Program-made: the position numbers and the translations under genes
Notes under the pieces: generated by a model
What the model saw: the letters and a program-made list of their open reading frames with translations, nothing else
Told to the model about the DNA's origin: nothing
Databases searched by the model: none
In this document: in pieces, positions 28,784 to 39,249 of the stretch
How the letters are laid out: each line of letters starts with the position of its first letter
Position numbering within the stretch: position 1 is the first letter of the stretch
NCBI RefSeq assembly: GCF_000784735.1
Contig: NZ_JSYG01000037.1
Coordinates: 1 to 64,000, forward strand
Origin: Dickeya undicola
GTDB lineage: Bacteria > Pseudomonadota > Gammaproteobacteria > Enterobacterales > Enterobacteriaceae
DNA length: 64,000 bases
Direction: 5' to 3'

Positions 28784-29458
28784 TCAATTCCTTTTTTCAC
28801 GTGCCATCATGCGTTTTTTACGCCATAGCACCAGTAATGACCCGGCCAGGCCGATGAACAACAGAACCAGCGGCAGCATCATCAGGCATAACATCATCTG
28901 GTCTTCATATTTGCGAAATACCGGGGTTTTACCCAGTGCAAAGCCGAGTGAAACCAGAATGATCACCCACAAAAAACCACTCATCCAATTAAAGAACTGA
29001 AAGCGGGTACTGTTCAGCCCGGACAGTCCGGCAATGGTCGGCAGCAACGTCCGCACAAAGGCCAGAAAACGGCCAATCAACAGCGCGGATAACCCATGGC
29101 GGTGGAACAACTGATGTGCCCGCTGGTGATAGTGTGATGGAAGATGTGACAACCATCCTTGAACAACGCGTGTATTTCCAAGCCATTTCCCCTGCAAATA
29201 GCTGACCCAACAGCCAAGGCTGGCTGCAGTGGTTAACAGCGCGATGGTAAATGGATAATTCATGGTGCCTTTTGCGACCAACACCCCCACCAGAATGAGC
29301 AGGCTATCACCCGGCAGGAACGCAGCAGGCAGCAGGCCGTTTTCCAGGAACAAAATCAAAAACAACAGCAGGTAAATCGTCCAGACCAGTTTGGGATTGG
29401 CCAGGACTTCGAAATTCTGGTGCCAGAGAGCATTTAAAAGTTCTTTAACTATATCCAT
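28784..29458 (-). CDS. yqjA: DedA family protein YqjA
   Basis: A 224-residue inner-membrane protein of the DedA family, in E. coli needed for growth at alkaline pH and for membrane charge balance, partly redundant with YghB. The features are FLENGLLPAAFLPGDSLLILVG near the N-terminus, then RFLAFVRTLLPTIAGLSGLNSTRFQFFNWMSG with the conserved R-x3-R/G motif, and about five membrane segments. It is the first gene of yqjA-mzrA. Confidence 0.94.
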   Translation of the reverse strand: MDIVKELLNALWHQNFEVLANPKLVWTIYLLLFLILFLENGLLPAAFLPGDSLLILVGVLVAKGTMNYPFTIALLTTAASLGCWVSYLQGKWLGNTRVVQGWLSHLPSHYHQRAHQLFHRHGLSALLIGRFLAFVRTLLPTIAGLSGLNSTRFQFFNWMSGFLWVIILVSLGFALGKTPVFRKYEDQMMLCLMMLPLVLLFIGLAGSLLVLWRKKRMMAREKRN

Positions 29459-29968
29459 CTGGTGTTCCTGTACTGCGGCGTTGGAGAAACCATGCTGAGA
29501 ACCTGTGACCTTTCAGCAATGCGGTTGTTGGCATAGTCCGATACCTGGAACCATGAACTGGCGCACTAATGAGGCGGTACGCAGAGTGGTCATTGCTGTA
29601 CATCGGGTGGCGTTCTCCTTCACGTCCTGCTCACGCTGATAAACATGGTGATACAGGCAGTGGACCGGTTTGTCGGGGAACACAGGCGCTTTTCAGCACA
29701 TTTCCCCCACTTGCCATGTTACTTTCCGGCTCTTTTGCCTTTCAGGTTGTTCTGCCAGTAATTAAGCGTAAAAAAAGTATCCTAACTGTAACAAAAGCGG
29801 TGCGGGCGAGATAGGAAAATATCACGTTCTGAAAACGTATAACGACCTGTTTATAGGGAAAAGGTTGTGATTGCCGTCATATTTTACACTTGCTGACAGA
29901 ACTCGACGCTGGATGACTTTTTTGCCCCCGAATGGTGGGGGCAACGGGCAGGAAAAGTAGGGGGAAAC
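29459..29968. other. 510-bp intergenic region, yqjA-exuR
   Basis: This contains the yqjA promoter on its left and the end of the exuR transcript on its right. A GCCCCC/GGGGGC hairpin at 29924-29942 follows a plus-strand T run but has no T tract on the correct side for either transcript. No credible gene is seen. Confidence 0.4.
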
Positions 29969-30748
29969 TCAGGATTTGCCGCTGGTGATGTGATCGAGAT
30001 GGACGACCGGATTTTCGGCGAACATGTAGCGGTCAACATTGAATTCAAAGTCATCGGTGGTGGCACGGAACAACATCTGCTTGGTGTTTTCCAGGTGCTG
30101 CCACATTGCCAGTTTGGCGGCGTATGGATCTTTGCGGATCAGCGCTTTAAGAATCTGATCATGCTCTTCGCACCAGCTTTCGATCGACTTGTCGTCGATA
30201 TGTTCATGCAGCTTGCGCCAGTAGGGGTTATGGATGCGCTGGCTCCACATTTTTTCCACGATGGTCGCCATGGCCGAGTTCTGGGTAGCCAGTGCGACCT
30301 GCACGTGGAATTTCAGGTCCCACTCCGAATCGCGGAAACGATCTTCCTGACGCGCATTTTCCTGAATTTCCATCAGTTGGATGATGTCTTGCCGGGTGAC
30401 CTGAGTGGCGGCGAACTCTGCAATATTGCTCTCTATCAATTGACGCGCCTGTAGCAGTTCGAACGGCCCGGCGGTGAGAAAATCGGCGTCGCTACCGTTG
30501 GAGGCTAGCAGATGGCGCTGTTGGCTGGACATGACGTGAATGCCGGAACCTTTGCGGACTTCTACGTAACCTTCTACTTCCAGCATGATGATGGCTTCGC
30601 GTACCACGGTACGGCTGACGTTCATCTCTTCGGAAATATTGCGCTCAGCCGGTAATTTGTCTCCCACCGGATAAACGCCGTTCTCAATGCGTTGTTTTAA
30701 TTCTGCGGCCAACTGCTGGTAGAGCCGTCTGGATTCTGTCAGTGCCAT
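29969..30748 (-). CDS. exuR: GntR-family hexuronate repressor ExuR
   Basis: A 259-residue FadR-type GntR regulator. The N-terminal winged helix ([45 protein letters not shown]) and FCD ligand-binding domain ([41 protein letters not shown]) match E. coli ExuR closely. It represses exuT and the uxa genes and is relieved by galacturonate or glucuronate products. An ExuR-like operator about 90 bp upstream suggests autoregulation. Confidence 0.95.
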   Translation of the reverse strand: MALTESRRLYQQLAAELKQRIENGVYPVGDKLPAERNISEEMNVSRTVVREAIIMLEVEGYVEVRKGSGIHVMSSQQRHLLASNGSDADFLTAGPFELLQARQLIESNIAEFAATQVTRQDIIQLMEIQENARQEDRFRDSEWDLKFHVQVALATQNSAMATIVEKMWSQRIHNPYWRKLHEHIDDKSIESWCEEHDQILKALIRKDPYAAKLAMWQHLENTKQMLFRATTDDFEFNVDRYMFAENPVVHLDHITSGKS

Positions 30749-30838
30749 GATGCCTGCTCTTAAGATAGAGGACGCTCCCTGAGGTAATGTGCGTCACTGC
30801 GACTATCTCGTTATTAATGTAGACTGATATTCAATATA

Positions 30839-30856
30839 GATTTGTTATACCACCTA
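30839..30856. promoter_or_regulatory. ExuR-like operator upstream of exuR
   Basis: GATTTGTTATACCACCTA resembles the ExuR palindrome AAATTGGTATACCAATTT (TATACCA core intact) and the site at 32540-32557. It would allow autoregulation. Confidence 0.45.
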
Positions 30857-30921
30857 CAGCAGACGGCGACCAACACCCACGTCACAGTTAGCTGTTGTGA
30901 TAAATCCGGAGGCAAGGATCC

Positions 30922-30945
30922 ATCCGGTATCCCATGATACCGGAT
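30922..30945 (-). terminator. Hairpin downstream of exuT
   Basis: ATCCGGTATC and GATACCGGAT form a perfect 10-bp stem with a 4-nt loop, 27 bp after the exuT stop codon. There is no T tract; it probably protects or ends the exuT message before exuR. Confidence 0.55.
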
Positions 30946-30971
30946 GAATGGCGTGAAGCAGAAATTGTCTG

Positions 30972-32273
30972 TCAGTGTTGTTGTGCGGTTTTCAGGTCTG
31001 CGCCGTTGTTTCCTTCTTCGGAAGCCGGGCGGTTCTTCAGTACCGTCCAGATAACGATCGCACCCAGCAGGTCAAATATTGCCAGTACAGCGAACAGCGG
31101 GCTGAAGCCGATGGTATCGGCCAGAGCGCCCACGACCAGGGCGAACAGGGTGCTGGCGGTCCATGCAGCCATCCCGGTCAGACCGTTGGCGGTGGCCACT
31201 TCGTTACGACCAAACACATCAGAAGACAGGGTGATCAGCGCACCGGACAGGGACTGATGGGCAAAACCACCGACGCACAGCAGCGCGATAGCGATATACG
31301 GGCTGGTGAACAGGCCGATAGTGCCGGGGCCGATCATCAGCAGTGCACCCATCGTTACCACCAGTTTGCGGGAAACGATCAGGTTTACTTTGAAATATTT
31401 CTGGAACAGCATCGGCAGATACCCGCCTACGATACAGCCCAAGTCGGCGAACAGCATCGGCATCCAGGCGAACATGGCGATTTCTTTCAGGTTAAAGCCA
31501 TAGACTTTGAACATGAACAGCGGGATCCAGGCGTTGAAAGTACCCCAGGCCGGTTCAGCCAGAAAACGCGGCAGTGCAATACCCCAGAATTGACGGTTAC
31601 GCAGAATCTGCCAGGCGGACAGTTTTTTGGCATTGCCGACCTGATGCTGAGATTCCTGGCCATTCAGGATGTAGTCGCGCTCTTCCACGCTGAGTTTTTT
31701 CTGGTCTTTCGGATGCTTGTAGAAATAGAGCCAACCAATAGCCCATACCATGCTCAGCGCACCGGTGATCAGGAATGCCATCTGCCAACTGTGCATCATG
31801 ATAGCCCAGACCACCAGCGGCGGAGCCAGCATACCACCAATTGAAGAACCGACGTTGAAGTAGCCGACGGCGACAGAACGTTCCTTCGCTGGGAACCATT
31901 CGCTGCTGGCTTTCAGACCGGCAGGAATCATCGCGGCTTCCGCTGCACCGACCGCACCACGTGCGATGGCCAGGCCGCCCCAACTGTTTGCCAGCGCGGT
32001 GCCAGCGCAGAACAGCGCCCACAGGACGGCAAATACGGCATAACCGACTTTGGTGCCCAGCAGGTCCAGCACATAACCGGCAACAGGTTGCATAACGGTA
32101 TAACAGGCTGAATAGGCCGCAATAATATAGGAGTATTGCTGGGTGCTGATATGGAGCTGTTCCTGCAGTGTTGGCGCCGCTGCGGCAATTGCGTTACGCG
32201 TCAGGTAGCCCAGAACGGTCCCTATGGTGACCAGTCCGATCATGTACCAGCGCAAGCCTTTGATCTTGAACAT
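30972..32273 (-). CDS. exuT: Hexuronate transporter ExuT
   Basis: A 433-residue major-facilitator permease importing galacturonate and glucuronate by proton symport. It has 12 hydrophobic helices. The N-terminus (MFKIKGLRWYMIGLVTIGTVLGYLTRNA) and FPAKERSVAVGYFNVGSSIGG match the family. The start at 32273 gives the family length; the upstream 72 residues in the longer frame are translated regulatory DNA. It is divergent from uxaC and shares its control region, linking import of pectin-derived uronates with their catabolism. Confidence 0.96.
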   Translation of the reverse strand: MFKIKGLRWYMIGLVTIGTVLGYLTRNAIAAAAPTLQEQLHISTQQYSYIIAAYSACYTVMQPVAGYVLDLLGTKVGYAVFAVLWALFCAGTALANSWGGLAIARGAVGAAEAAMIPAGLKASSEWFPAKERSVAVGYFNVGSSIGGMLAPPLVVWAIMMHSWQMAFLITGALSMVWAIGWLYFYKHPKDQKKLSVEERDYILNGQESQHQVGNAKKLSAWQILRNRQFWGIALPRFLAEPAWGTFNAWIPLFMFKVYGFNLKEIAMFAWMPMLFADLGCIVGGYLPMLFQKYFKVNLIVSRKLVVTMGALLMIGPGTIGLFTSPYIAIALLCVGGFAHQSLSGALITLSSDVFGRNEVATANGLTGMAAWTASTLFALVVGALADTIGFSPLFAVLAIFDLLGAIVIWTVLKNRPASEEGNNGADLKTAQQH

Positions 32274-32539
32274 GTTAAATATCTCTCCGAGTTTAATTAC
32301 CACAGCGGAACCTGTCATTGCTCTGCCGCGATAGGTGTAGACCACGCCGAAAGTGACGGGATGCTGTTGCACCCCGGTCAAAACCTGCGGGAGTTGCCGC
32401 CTGACCGGTTGCCCTGCTGCCGGGCACGGCTGGCGGGCTGCGACGGCGATCCCGCCGTGCGCGTTATTGTTTTCCGGTGGGGATATCAACCTTGTTGACG
32501 ATATTGAGATTGAATCCCCTCATCAGGCAGCGCTACAAT

Positions 32540-32557
32540 AATTTGTCATACCAATTT
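32540..32557. promoter_or_regulatory. ExuR operator between exuT and uxaC
   Basis: AATTTGTCATACCAATTT matches the palindromic ExuR consensus AAATTGGTATACCAATTT at most positions. It lies in the shared exuT-uxaC control region. A weaker half-site, TAATTGGTGTGATATCTT, is at 32723-32740 nearer uxaC. Confidence 0.6.
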
Positions 32558-32561
32558 AAAA

Positions 32562-32577
32562 GTTGAGTGATATCACA
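32562..32577. promoter_or_regulatory. CRP-like site next to the ExuR operator
   Basis: GTTGA-N6-TCACA keeps 8 of 10 core bases of the CRP site TGTGA-N6-TCACA. It sits 5 bp from the ExuR operator, suiting catabolite control of pectin-sugar use. Confidence 0.45.
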
Positions 32578-32789
32578 AAACCATTATTTTGATAGGGAAT
32601 AAAATAATTCGGTCCGCAACAACCGCTGTCTGGCGTGGCTGAAGCGTAAAAGTGGTGTGATGGGAAGTGATTTATGCCATTTTTGCGATCATGACCTCAC
32701 TAATGGTGTCAGTTATCGCAGATAATTGGTGTGATATCTTTGTAAGCGCGACCGCATTTGGTTGGCAAATGTAGTGTGAGGAAGCAAAC

Positions 32790-34199
32790 ATGCCCCAGTT
32801 TTTAAGTGAAGATTTTTTGTTGGATACTGAGTTTGCCCGTCGGCTGTACCATGAATTCGCAGCGGATCAACCCATTTTTGATTACCACTGCCATTTGCCG
32901 CCTGCGCAGATTGCCGAGAATTACCGCTTTAAAAACCTGTATGACATCTGGCTGAAGGGCGACCATTACAAATGGCGCGCCATGCGCACTAACGGCGTGC
33001 CAGAGCGTTTCTGTACTGGCGATGCCAGCGATTGGGAGAAATTCGAAGCCTGGGCCGCCACTGTGCCGCATACCATCGGCAACCCGCTGTATCACTGGAC
33101 GCATCTGGAATTGCGCCGTCCGTTCGGCATCACCGGCACCCTGCTGTCGCCGTCTACCGCTAAAGACATCTGGAACCGCACCAATGCGTTGCTGGAACGT
33201 GATGAGTTCAGCGCACGCGGCATCATGCAGCAGATGAACGTGAAAATGGTCGGCACCACCGACGATCCGATCGACGATCTGGCGCATCACAAAGCCGTCG
33301 CTCAGGATAAAACCTTCTCTATCAAGGTGCTACCAAGCTGGCGTCCTGACAAGGCATTCAATATCGAACTGGCGACCTTTAACGATTATATGGCGAAGCT
33401 CGGTGAAGTGTCCGATACCGATATCCGCCGTTTCAGCGACCTGCAGGCCGCGTTGACCAAACGTCTGGACCACTTCGCCGCCCACGGTTGTAAAGTGTCC
33501 GACCATGCGCTGGACGTGGTGCTGTACGCCGATGCGGATGAAGCCACGCTGGATGGCATCCTGGCCCGTCGCCTGTCTGGCGCAACCCTGAGCGAACACG
33601 AAGTGGCGCAGTTCAAAACTGCGGTACTGGTGTGGCTGGGGGCTGAATACGCTCGTCGCGGCTGGGTGCAGCAGTATCACATTGGTGCGCTACGCAACAA
33701 CAACCTGCGTCAGTTCAATCTGCTGGGGCCGGATGTGGGCTTCGACTCCATCAACGACCGCCCGCTGGCGCAGGAGCTGTCCCGTCTGCTCAGCAAGCAG
33801 AATGAAGAAAACCTGCTGCCGAAAACCATCCTGTACTGCCTGAACCCGCGTGATAACGAAGTGCTGGGCACCATGATCGGTAACTTCCAGGGCGAAGGTA
33901 TGCCGGGCAAGATGCAGTTCGGTTCCGGCTGGTGGTTCAACGACCAGAAAGACGGTATGCAGCGTCAGATGACGCAGTTGGCGCAACTGGGTCTGCTGAG
34001 CCGTTTTGTCGGCATGTTGACCGACAGCCGCAGCTTCTTGTCCTACACCCGTCATGAATACTTCCGCCGCATCCTGTGCCAGATGATCGGCCGTTGGGTG
34101 GAAGACGGCGAAGCACCGGGCGACCTGCCGCTGCTGGGTGAGATGGTGAAAAATATCTGTTTCGATAACGCCAAAAACTATTTCGGCATCGAGTTATAA
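32790..34199 (+). CDS. uxaC: Glucuronate/galacturonate isomerase UxaC
   Basis: A 469-residue cytosolic isomerase converting galacturonate to tagaturonate and glucuronate to fructuronate. The metal-binding amidohydrolase-like motif DYHCHLPP is near residue 31, and the family C-terminal block [25 protein letters not shown] is intact. It is first in uxaC-uxaB-uxaA; a palindromic repeat follows its stop codon at once. Confidence 0.97.
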   Translation: MPQFLSEDFLLDTEFARRLYHEFAADQPIFDYHCHLPPAQIAENYRFKNLYDIWLKGDHYKWRAMRTNGVPERFCTGDASDWEKFEAWAATVPHTIGNPLYHWTHLELRRPFGITGTLLSPSTAKDIWNRTNALLERDEFSARGIMQQMNVKMVGTTDDPIDDLAHHKAVAQDKTFSIKVLPSWRPDKAFNIELATFNDYMAKLGEVSDTDIRRFSDLQAALTKRLDHFAAHGCKVSDHALDVVLYADADEATLDGILARRLSGATLSEHEVAQFKTAVLVWLGAEYARRGWVQQYHIGALRNNNLRQFNLLGPDVGFDSINDRPLAQELSRLLSKQNEENLLPKTILYCLNPRDNEVLGTMIGNFQGEGMPGKMQFGSGWWFNDQKDGMQRQMTQLAQLGLLSRFVGMLTDSRSFLSYTRHEYFRRILCQMIGRWVEDGEAPGDLPLLGEMVKNICFDNAKNYFGIEL

Positions 34200-34392
34200 C
34201 CAAAATAATTCGAGTTGCAGGAAGGCGGCAACCGAGAGACAAATTCGTCGGGAACGAATTTGACCAGCCAACGGCTGGCCTCCGGTGAGAGACAGGATGT
34301 CTCTCATTTCATCCCTGGGAGCTTACATCAGTAAGTGACCAGGGTGAGTAAGGGCAGCCAACATACCTGCAACCTGAAGTATGACGGGTATA
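34200..34392. repeat. Dispersed palindromic repeat, copy 2
   Basis: This is the longest copy (193 bp), inverted relative to copy 1. It begins CAAAATAATTCGAGTTGCAG directly at the uxaC stop codon and ends CCTGAAGTATGACGGGTATA. Its interior carries extra hairpins (GCCAACGGCTGGC; GAGAGACAGGATGTCTCTC). It lies between two genes of one pathway. Confidence 0.9.
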
Positions 34393-34574
34393 TAAGAAAA
34401 AGGAGGGCGGGCGCTATCGCGGGCCCGTCTGTCAATGTTGTGATTTCGGGCTGGCGCAGGGTGCTCAATCCGCCGCCCTGACGCTGTCGTGCTGACCTGA
34501 CGCTGCCGTAATGATCTGACGGTTGTACCGACTGGCGTTTGTCCCGAAGTGTCGTGTTCTGAGGTAGCTTGTTA

Positions 34575-36026
34575 ATGCAAACGCTGAATCGTCGTGATTT
34601 TCCTGGCCGTCGTCACCCTGATCGTGTTATCCAATTTGGCGAAGGCAATTTCCTTCGCGCCTTTATTGACTGGCAACTGGATCTGTTGAATGAACATACC
34701 GATCTGGATGCGGGTATTGTAGTGGTTCGTCCGATTGATACCGATTTTCCACCCGCGCTGGATACTCAGGATGGTCTGTACACCACCATCATCCGCGGCC
34801 TGAACGAGCAGGGTGAAGCGGTGCGTGAGCCGCGTTTGATCCGCTCTGTGAACCGTGAAATCAACGTTTACCGTCAGTTTGACGAGTATCTGGCGCTGGC
34901 GCATGACGCTAACATCCGCTTTATGTTTTCGAACACCACGGAAGCAGGCATCAGCTACCATGCTGATGATCGTCTGACCGATACGCCACCCGCCAGCTTC
35001 CCGGCCAAACTGACCCGCCTGCTGTTCGAACGTTTCAATCACTTTAACGGTGCTGCCGACAAAGGTTGGGTACTGTTGCCGTGCGAGCTGATCGACTACA
35101 ACGGCGAAAAACTGAAAGAACTGGTACTGCGCTATGCGGCGCAATGGGAACTGCCTGCGGCGTTCACCACCTGGCTAAATGAGCACAACACCTTCTGCTC
35201 GACGCTGGTGGACCGCATCGTAACCGGTTATCCGCGTGCTGAAGTAGAGGCATTGCAGCAGGAACTGGGCTATCAGGATACCTTCCTGGATACCGCCGAA
35301 TACTTCTACCTGTTTGTAATTCAGGGGCCACAGTGGCTGGCAGAAGAACTGCGCCTGAACAAACTGAAGCTGAATGTGCGCATTGTTGATGACATTAAGC
35401 CGTACAAAGAACGCAAAGTAGCGATCCTTAACGGCGCGCATACCGCATTAGTGCCGGTAGCGTTCCTGGCTGGCCTGGATACCGTGGGCGAATCGTTGAA
35501 TGATGCGCAGATCGGCAAGTTTGTCGAAACCACCATCGCCGAGGAAATCGTGCCGGTGCTGGATCTGCCGCACGACGAGTTGGTGTCATTCGCGCAGGCG
35601 GTGCTGAGCCGTTTCAGAAACCCGTTCATCCAGCATCAGTTGTTATCTATCGCCCTGAACGGCATGACCAAATTCCGTACCCGCATCCTGCCACAGTTGC
35701 TGACCTACCGTGAACGCCATGGTGCTTTGCCGAAGCGCCTGACCTTTGCCCTGGCGGCATTAATCGCTTTTTATCGTGGCGAGCGCAACGGCGACAGCTA
35801 CCCGTTGCAGGATGATGCTCACTGGCTGGAGCGTTATGAGGTGCTGTGGGGCGGCGTGCGTGCTGGCACTACATCGCTGGCGGAAGTCGTAAATGTGGTG
35901 CTGGGCGATGCGGAGCACTGGGAGCAGGATTTGACGCGGGTGCCTGGTCTGGCGGCGTTGGTTACTGAACAACTGCAGGCTATCGTTGAGCGCGGTATGC
36001 GTGACGCGGTAGCGGGTTATTGCTAA
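34575..36026 (+). CDS. uxaB: Tagaturonate reductase (altronate oxidoreductase) UxaB
   Basis: A 483-residue cytosolic NADH-dependent polyol dehydrogenase reducing tagaturonate to altronate. It has the N-terminal nucleotide-binding motif [13 protein letters not shown] and the mannitol-dehydrogenase-family block [21 protein letters not shown] with catalytic lysine. The ATG at 34575 has GAGGT 9 bp upstream and the family N-terminus [12 protein letters not shown]. It is separated from uxaC by 375 bp including the repeat, but uxaA follows after 18 bp. Confidence 0.96.
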   Translation: MQTLNRRDFPGRRHPDRVIQFGEGNFLRAFIDWQLDLLNEHTDLDAGIVVVRPIDTDFPPALDTQDGLYTTIIRGLNEQGEAVREPRLIRSVNREINVYRQFDEYLALAHDANIRFMFSNTTEAGISYHADDRLTDTPPASFPAKLTRLLFERFNHFNGAADKGWVLLPCELIDYNGEKLKELVLRYAAQWELPAAFTTWLNEHNTFCSTLVDRIVTGYPRAEVEALQQELGYQDTFLDTAEYFYLFVIQGPQWLAEELRLNKLKLNVRIVDDIKPYKERKVAILNGAHTALVPVAFLAGLDTVGESLNDAQIGKFVETTIAEEIVPVLDLPHDELVSFAQAVLSRFRNPFIQHQLLSIALNGMTKFRTRILPQLLTYRERHGALPKRLTFALAALIAFYRGERNGDSYPLQDDAHWLERYEVLWGGVRAGTTSLAEVVNVVLGDAEHWEQDLTRVPGLAALVTEQLQAIVERGMRDAVAGYC

Positions 36027-36044
36027 TCGCATAAGGTTTTATCC

Positions 36045-37535
36045 ATGCAAAGCATCATCAAAATTCATTCGTTGGACAATGTTGCCGTCGCCTTGCGTGA
36101 TCTGGCGCAGGATGAAACGGTGTCGGTTGGCGATATCTCCCTGACGCTGCCGCAACCGGTGGCGCGTGGGCATAAGTTCGCCCTTAAACCGATTGCGTCT
36201 GGCGAGATGATCGTGAAATACGGTCTGCCGATTGGTCATGCATTGGTCGCCATCGCGTCCGGTGAACATATCCACTCACAGAATGCCAAAACCAATCTAA
36301 GCGATTTGGACGAGTACCAGTACCAGCCAGAGTTCATCGATCTACCGGCGCAAGTGGCGGATCGTGACGTTCAAATTTATCGTCGCCAGAACGGCAATGT
36401 TGGGATCCGCAACGAACTGTGGATCCTGCCGACCGTCGGCTGCGTCAACGGCATCGCCCGCCAGATCCAGCAGCGTTTCCTCAAGGAAACCAATGAGGCG
36501 GAAGGTATCGACGGCGTTTACCTGTTCACTCATCCGTTCGGTTGTTCCCAACTGGGGCAGGACCACGAAAACACCCGTACCATGTTGCAGAACATGGTGC
36601 GTCACCCGAACGCAGGGGCGGTGCTGGTTATCGGTCTGGGATGTGAAAACAATCAGGTATCGGCGTTCCGCGATACGCTGGGCGAGTTCGACGCTGATCG
36701 CGTCAACTTCATGATCTGCCAACAGCAGGAAGATGAAGTGGAAGCTGGTCTGGAACGTCTGCACCAGTTGTATCAGGTGATGCGCAATGATAAGCGTGTG
36801 CCGGGCAAACTCAGCGAGCTGAAGTTTGGTCTGGAGTGCGGTGGTTCGGATGGCCTGTCCGGTATTACTGCCAACCCGCTGCTGGGGCGCTTCTCGGATT
36901 ACCTTATCGCCAACGGTGGCACTACCGTGCTGACCGAAGTACCGGAGATGTTCGGTGCCGAGCGTATCCTGATGAGCCGTTGCCGTGACGAAGCGACATT
37001 CGAGAAAACTGTGCATATGGTCAATGATTTCAAACAGTATTTCATTGAACATAACCAGCCTATCTACGAAAACCCATCGCCGGGTAACAAAGCGGGCGGC
37101 ATTACCACGCTAGAGGAAAAATCCCTCGGTTGTACCCAGAAAGCAGGGCAAAGCCAGGTGGTGGACGTGCTCAAGTACGGTGAACGCCTGCATACGCCAG
37201 GGCTGAACCTGCTGAGTGCGCCGGGTAACGATGCGGTAGCCACCAGTGCGCTGGCAGGCGCTGGCTGTCATATGGTGCTGTTCAGTACTGGTCGCGGTAC
37301 GCCTTACGGCGGCTTTGTGCCGACGGTGAAACTGGCGACCAACACCGAACTGGCACAGAAGAAACCGCACTGGATCGACTTTGATGCCGGGCGTCTGATT
37401 CACGGTATGTCGATGGATGCGCTGCTGTCGCAATTTGTCGATCTGATCGTTGAGATCGCCAACGGTAAGCTGGCGAAAAACGAGATCAACGATTTCCGTG
37501 AACTGGCGATCTTTAAAAGTGGTGTGACCTTGTAA
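36045..37535 (+). CDS. uxaA: Altronate dehydratase UxaA
   Basis: A 496-residue iron-dependent dehydratase turning altronate into 2-keto-3-deoxygluconate, which enters the KDG pathway. It has an N-terminal SAF domain (~residues 1-95) and a large catalytic domain with conserved cysteines (HPFGCSQLGQDHENT, GLGCENNQ, LECGGSDGLSG, EEKSLGCTQKAG). Length equals the family's. It is the last gene of the uxa block and is followed by a strong terminator. Confidence 0.97.
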   Translation: MQSIIKIHSLDNVAVALRDLAQDETVSVGDISLTLPQPVARGHKFALKPIASGEMIVKYGLPIGHALVAIASGEHIHSQNAKTNLSDLDEYQYQPEFIDLPAQVADRDVQIYRRQNGNVGIRNELWILPTVGCVNGIARQIQQRFLKETNEAEGIDGVYLFTHPFGCSQLGQDHENTRTMLQNMVRHPNAGAVLVIGLGCENNQVSAFRDTLGEFDADRVNFMICQQQEDEVEAGLERLHQLYQVMRNDKRVPGKLSELKFGLECGGSDGLSGITANPLLGRFSDYLIANGGTTVLTEVPEMFGAERILMSRCRDEATFEKTVHMVNDFKQYFIEHNQPIYENPSPGNKAGGITTLEEKSLGCTQKAGQSQVVDVLKYGERLHTPGLNLLSAPGNDAVATSALAGAGCHMVLFSTGRGTPYGGFVPTVKLATNTELAQKKPHWIDFDAGRLIHGMSMDALLSQFVDLIVEIANGKLAKNEINDFRELAIFKSGVTL

Positions 37536-37603
37536 AGCGGATCATAGCAACCTCGATCGTCAGCGATTCGGTTGTTGTAAAATCAAACGATTCCAAATAA
37601 AAT

Positions 37604-37637
37604 AAAACGGCGTTTCATTATTTGAACGCCGTTTTTT
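37604..37637 (+). terminator. uxa intrinsic terminator
   Basis: AACGGCGTT and AACGCCGTT form a 9-bp stem around a 10-nt loop followed by six T. Confidence 0.93.
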
Positions 37638-37664
37638 CGTAATGGCGCTTTTAAGGCAGGGATC

Positions 37665-38210
37665 ATGACATCTTACGTGTTTGCTCAGGCAGTTGGCGTA
37701 CTGGCCTTTCTGGTCGGTATCACGATGTTTTTCAACCGCAATGAAAAGAAATTTAAAATCCAGCTTTCCGCTTACAGCGCAGTTATTGCGTGTCACTTCT
37801 TCCTGATGGGGGCGAACGCCGCGGGTATGAGTGCCATGCTGAACTCGGGCCGTACCCTGATTACCCTGAAAACCAACAATATCGCGGTGATGTTTGTCTT
37901 TATTACCCTGACGCTGGCGCTGGGCTTGCCGGGCGTGAAACACCCGATGGAATTGTTGCCGATTATCGGCACCGTGTGCAGCACCTGGGCGTTATTTCGG
38001 GCTCATGGATTGGCGATGCGCGGCATTATCTGGTGTTCAACCTCACTGTGGGTGATACACAACATTTGGCTGGGGTCGATCGGCGGGTCGCTGATTGAAG
38101 CCAGTTTTCTGGTAATGAACGGATACAACATCGTTCGTTTCTGGCGTATGCAGCGCAACGGCATTGATCCGTTCAAGCTGGATGAGCACTCGTCGACCAA
38201 GAGTGCCTGA
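37665..38210 (+). CDS. ygjV: YgjV family inner-membrane protein
   Basis: A 181-residue membrane protein with six hydrophobic segments, matching E. coli YgjV in length and blocks (AQAVGVLAFLVGITMFFNRNEKKFKIQLSAYSAVIACHFFLMG; WVIHNIWLGSIGGSLIEASFLVMNGYNIVRFWRMQRNGIDPF). Its role is unknown. It lies between uxaA and alx as in E. coli, where sstT also intervenes. Confidence 0.92.
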   Translation: MTSYVFAQAVGVLAFLVGITMFFNRNEKKFKIQLSAYSAVIACHFFLMGANAAGMSAMLNSGRTLITLKTNNIAVMFVFITLTLALGLPGVKHPMELLPIIGTVCSTWALFRAHGLAMRGIIWCSTSLWVIHNIWLGSIGGSLIEASFLVMNGYNIVRFWRMQRNGIDPFKLDEHSSTKSA

Positions 38211-38215
38211 GAAAA

Positions 38216-38237
38216 AAGCCCCGCGACGGCGGGGCTT
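38216..38237 (-). terminator. alx terminator
   Basis: AAGCCCCGC and GCGGGGCTT form a 9-bp stem followed, on the minus strand, by a T run. It serves leftward alx and may also stop ygjV. Confidence 0.85.
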
Positions 38238-38254
38238 GCGTTAACAGACGGATG

Positions 38255-39211
38255 CTATCCGCGCCCGGCGCGGCGATTCACCCAGATGTTGATCAGGATG
38301 GTTGTCAGCAGGATCGCGGCCACCACGCTGAGCGAAATGGCGACTGGAATGTGGAATAGATCGATCAGCATCATCTTGATGCCGATAAAGATAAGGATCA
38401 CCGCCAGCCCATATTTCAGCATCGAGAACTTCTGCGCCACCCCGGCCAGCAGGAAGTACATGGCGCGTAACCCCAGAATAGCGAACAGGTTTGACGTCAG
38501 CACGATGAACGGGTCGGTGGTGACGGCGAAAATGGCCGGGATGCTGTCTACCGCGAAGATCACGTCGCTGATTTCCACCATCACCAGTACCAGAAACAGC
38601 GGTGTGGCGTACCACAGGCCGTTCTGGCGGATAAAGAAATGCTCGCCTTGCAGGTCGTCGGTCATCCGCAGGTGGCTGCGTAACCAGCGGACCACCGGTT
38701 TATCGCCAATGGCGGAGTCGTCCGCTTTCGCCAGTGCCATTTTGAGGCCGGTGAGCAGCAGGAACGCGCCAAACAGGTACAGCAGCCACTGGAACTGGGA
38801 AACCAGCCAGCTACCGGCGAACACCATGATGGTACGCAGTACGATCGCCCCCAGCACGCCGTACACCAGTACCCGGCGCTGATACTGGGCGGGGATGGCA
38901 AAATAGCTGAACAGCATCAGCCAGACGAACACGTTGTCGACGGCCAGCGCTTTTTCGATCAGATAACCGGTGAAGAACGCCAGCGCCTGAGCATCTGCCA
39001 CTTCTCGACCCATCGTGTCGGTGAGATACCACCAGAAACCGGCGTTGAACAGTATCGAGAGTGTGACCCACACCAGTGACCAGGCGGCGGCCTGTTTGAA
39101 GGTCATGACCGCAGAGCCGTTCTTGCCCTGATAAAACAGGTCAATGGCTAGCATGACCACCACAATGATTGCGAAGCTGCCCCACAGCAGGGGAGTGCCT
39201 ATAGTTACCAT
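38255..39211 (-). CDS. alx: TerC-family membrane protein Alx
   Basis: A 318-residue inner-membrane protein of the TerC family, close to E. coli Alx, which is induced at high pH and by manganese and is linked to Mn2+ export. It has about nine hydrophobic helices, with acidic membrane motifs [14 protein letters not shown] and [18 protein letters not shown] typical of metal handling. The leader upstream carries a manganese-riboswitch signature. Confidence 0.95.
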   Translation of the reverse strand: MVTIGTPLLWGSFAIIVVVMLAIDLFYQGKNGSAVMTFKQAAAWSLVWVTLSILFNAGFWWYLTDTMGREVADAQALAFFTGYLIEKALAVDNVFVWLMLFSYFAIPAQYQRRVLVYGVLGAIVLRTIMVFAGSWLVSQFQWLLYLFGAFLLLTGLKMALAKADDSAIGDKPVVRWLRSHLRMTDDLQGEHFFIRQNGLWYATPLFLVLVMVEISDVIFAVDSIPAIFAVTTDPFIVLTSNLFAILGLRAMYFLLAGVAQKFSMLKYGLAVILIFIGIKMMLIDLFHIPVAISLSVVAAILLTTILINIWVNRRAGRG

Positions 39212-39249
39212 AACAGTATCCCTTAGAGCCTATCCCATTCGGGTGATGG

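Noticed and set aside
29924..29942. GCCCCC/GGGGGC hairpin near the end of exuR as a terminator
   Set aside because: The T run is on the wrong side for either transcript, so an intrinsic terminator is not supported.
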